Below, piece by piece: positions 63,077 through 64,000 of a stretch of 64,000 nucleotides of DNA. This DNA comes from an uncultured Pirellula sp. (GTDB taxonomy: Bacteria; Planctomycetota; Planctomycetia; Pirellulales; Pirellulaceae). The position numbers and the translations under genes were made by a program. Location: the NCBI GenBank assembly GCA_903892355.1, contig CAITIE010000058.1, positions 1 through 64,000 on the forward strand. The letters run 5' to 3'. The stretch's first letter is position 1. Each line of letters opens with the position of its first letter. The notes beneath the pieces are model-generated. The model was not told the DNA's origin, ran no database searches, and saw only the letters and a list, made by a program, of their open reading frames with translations.

Positions 63077-63601
63077 ATGGCAACAGGGATCACTCTAAAC
63101 CGCAAAACACTCACAGCCCTCATTCTACTGAGTGTTTTGATACCGGTTGGCTACGGATTGGGTTTAGCCGCTTGGATGAAACCGATGCCCGAGCCGCATC
63201 TGGACGCTCAAGTCCGCTTGGATGCCATGTGGGTGGGCACGGAATCGGACGCCGCAAACCGCCGGTTAATCCCATCGATCACGGTCAAAAACCCGACGGA
63301 CAAGCCGTGGAAGAATGTATCGATTGGGTTAAATGAGCAGTTCTACGCATCCGAACCCAAAGGTGTCACCCCTGGGGGAACGTTGTCTATCCCTCTCGAG
63401 GCGTTTGTCGCCCGGAACGGTAGCGTTAAGTTTCCAGTCGGAAACCGGCAAATCAAGCATGTGATTGTGTTTGGGCAAATACCCACAGGAGCCCGAGCCG
63501 TTGCAGAATTTGACATGATCAAACGCCAGCAGGAAGCGAGCAACGGCAAAACAAGTGAGCCGAGCGACGAGATTCCCTGGGTTTCCCCAGATCACTTGTA
63601 G
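63077..63601 (+). CDS. Small N-terminally anchored protein of unknown function
   Basis: 174 residues. An N-terminal hydrophobic segment (ALILLSVLIPVGYGLGLAAW) anchors the protein; the mature part is mainly beta (IPSITVKNPTDKPWKNVSIG, then KFPVGNRQIKHVIVFGQIP) and resembles a small immunoglobulin-like or DUF-type domain. I do not recognise it. It is divergent from the GTPase pair, with 60 bp between the starts, so the two transcripts share a promoter region. Confidence 0.75.
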   Translation: MATGITLNRKTLTALILLSVLIPVGYGLGLAAWMKPMPEPHLDAQVRLDAMWVGTESDAANRRLIPSITVKNPTDKPWKNVSIGLNEQFYASEPKGVTPGGTLSIPLEAFVARNGSVKFPVGNRQIKHVIVFGQIPTGARAVAEFDMIKRQQEASNGKTSEPSDEIPWVSPDHL

Positions 63602-63635
63602 CGGCCGGCTCTCACGGCATTCGTCGGCAACTTCA

Positions 63636-64000
63636 TCAGTCTGGCCAAACCATGACTTCGGTCACACCGCTCTTGGCTGGCAGTTTATGTTCGAATACGA
63701 TTCGAAGTCGATCGCTAGTGACCGGTTCAAATCTCGCTTCATTCCACTGACTACCACGCGGCTCGACCGGTTGATGCACTTCATCGCGAACCCTTTGCCA
63801 TTCGCTATCGACCCAGACTTCGATCGCGTAGGATTTTGGGGCTTGAACGCCGCCGCGATCATCGTAGATGGCGAGTTCGACGCGTGAAAAGCGGGTGGGC
63901 TTTTCGAACTGAATCTGCAACCAATCGGTATTGTCGGGTGACTCGTAGCTCGTCCACCGATTCACCGGATTAGGAACAAATACCGTCTTCCCGTCGTTCG
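63636..64000 (-). CDS. C-terminal F5/8 type C (discoidin) domain of a truncated protein
   Basis: The minus-strand frame is open from the window edge to a stop at 63636, giving about 120 residues; the N-terminus lies outside the window. Sequence such as TVFVPNPVNRWTSYESPDNT, then WLQIQFEKPTRFSRVELAIYDD and GGVQAPKSYAIEVW, is a discoidin carbohydrate-binding jelly roll, here the last domain of a longer protein. A GH127-like or other glycosidase could precede it, but the catalytic part is not visible. Confidence 0.8.
   Translation of the reverse strand, partial: NDGKTVFVPNPVNRWTSYESPDNTDWLQIQFEKPTRFSRVELAIYDDRGGVQAPKSYAIEVWVDSEWQRVRDEVHQPVEPRGSQWNEARFEPVTSDRLRIVFEHKLPAKSGVTEVMVWPD

Noticed and set aside
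1-64000. CRISPR array or cas genes
   Set aside because: No regularly spaced repeats of 25-40 bp with spacers and no Cas-type protein were seen.

Overview
The window looks like part of a Planctomycetes chromosome, most likely of the Pirellulaceae type (Rhodopirellula/Blastopirellula-like). The marks are family-level: two sets of exported DUF1549/DUF1553 proteins paired with DUF1501 proteins, two DUF1080 proteins, a transmembrane Ser/Thr kinase, a planctomycete-style sigma factor, a four-domain ribosomal protein S1 and an exported squalene-cyclase-like repeat protein. These family names come from reading the protein sequences; no database search was possible.

Layout. 1-1205 is a mobile-element scar: a REP-associated HUH transposase running off the left edge, three copies of a REP-like palindrome, a zinc-ribbon piece of a large serine recombinase, and a VapC toxin without its N-terminus. 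1310-8654 holds a transmembrane Ser/Thr kinase fused to a urea/amide-binding-type sensor, then a 1540-residue TPR protein. 8762-21419 is a mostly minus-strand run of carbohydrate and exported enzymes: a GH13 enzyme, glucose-6-phosphate isomerase, a ceramidase-like protein, an esterase, a DUF1080 protein, an exported alpha-amylase, a small membrane protein and a squalene-cyclase-like protein, with one plus-strand zinc alcohol dehydrogenase. A tRNA-Phe with a good promoter sits at 21624-21696; directly after its 3' end lies a broken tyrosine integrase, the likely remnant of an element inserted at this tRNA. A SulP transporter fused to a beta-carbonic anhydrase follows.

24889-28957 is a minus-strand DUF1549-DUF1501-WD40 operon, followed by a Tat-exported dienelactone hydrolase. 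30336-39172 is a tight four-gene plus-strand operon: NfeD/YqiJ-like membrane protein, flotillin, 1760-residue AAA+ ATPase and a small CorA-like membrane protein; it reads as one membrane-associated machine of unknown purpose. 39685-43363 is a compact three-gene operon (unrecognised membrane-associated protein, FabH-like ketosynthase, flavin monooxygenase with a C-terminal anchor) that looks like a small lipid or metabolite pathway. I consider these two operons the best candidates for undescribed biology.

43435-51527 carries housekeeping and respiratory genes: hemB, a DUF1080 protein, a di-haem cytochrome c lipoprotein, a sigma factor, rpsA, a TerC-family protein and ispD. 51838-58762 is a GntR/FCD regulator with a perfect palindromic operator upstream, followed by a cytochrome-type DUF1549/DUF1553 protein and two DUF1501 proteins. 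58872-63016 is an overlapping pair of large dynamin-like GTPases, divergent from a small anchored protein. The right edge cuts a protein ending in an F5/8 type C (discoidin) domain.
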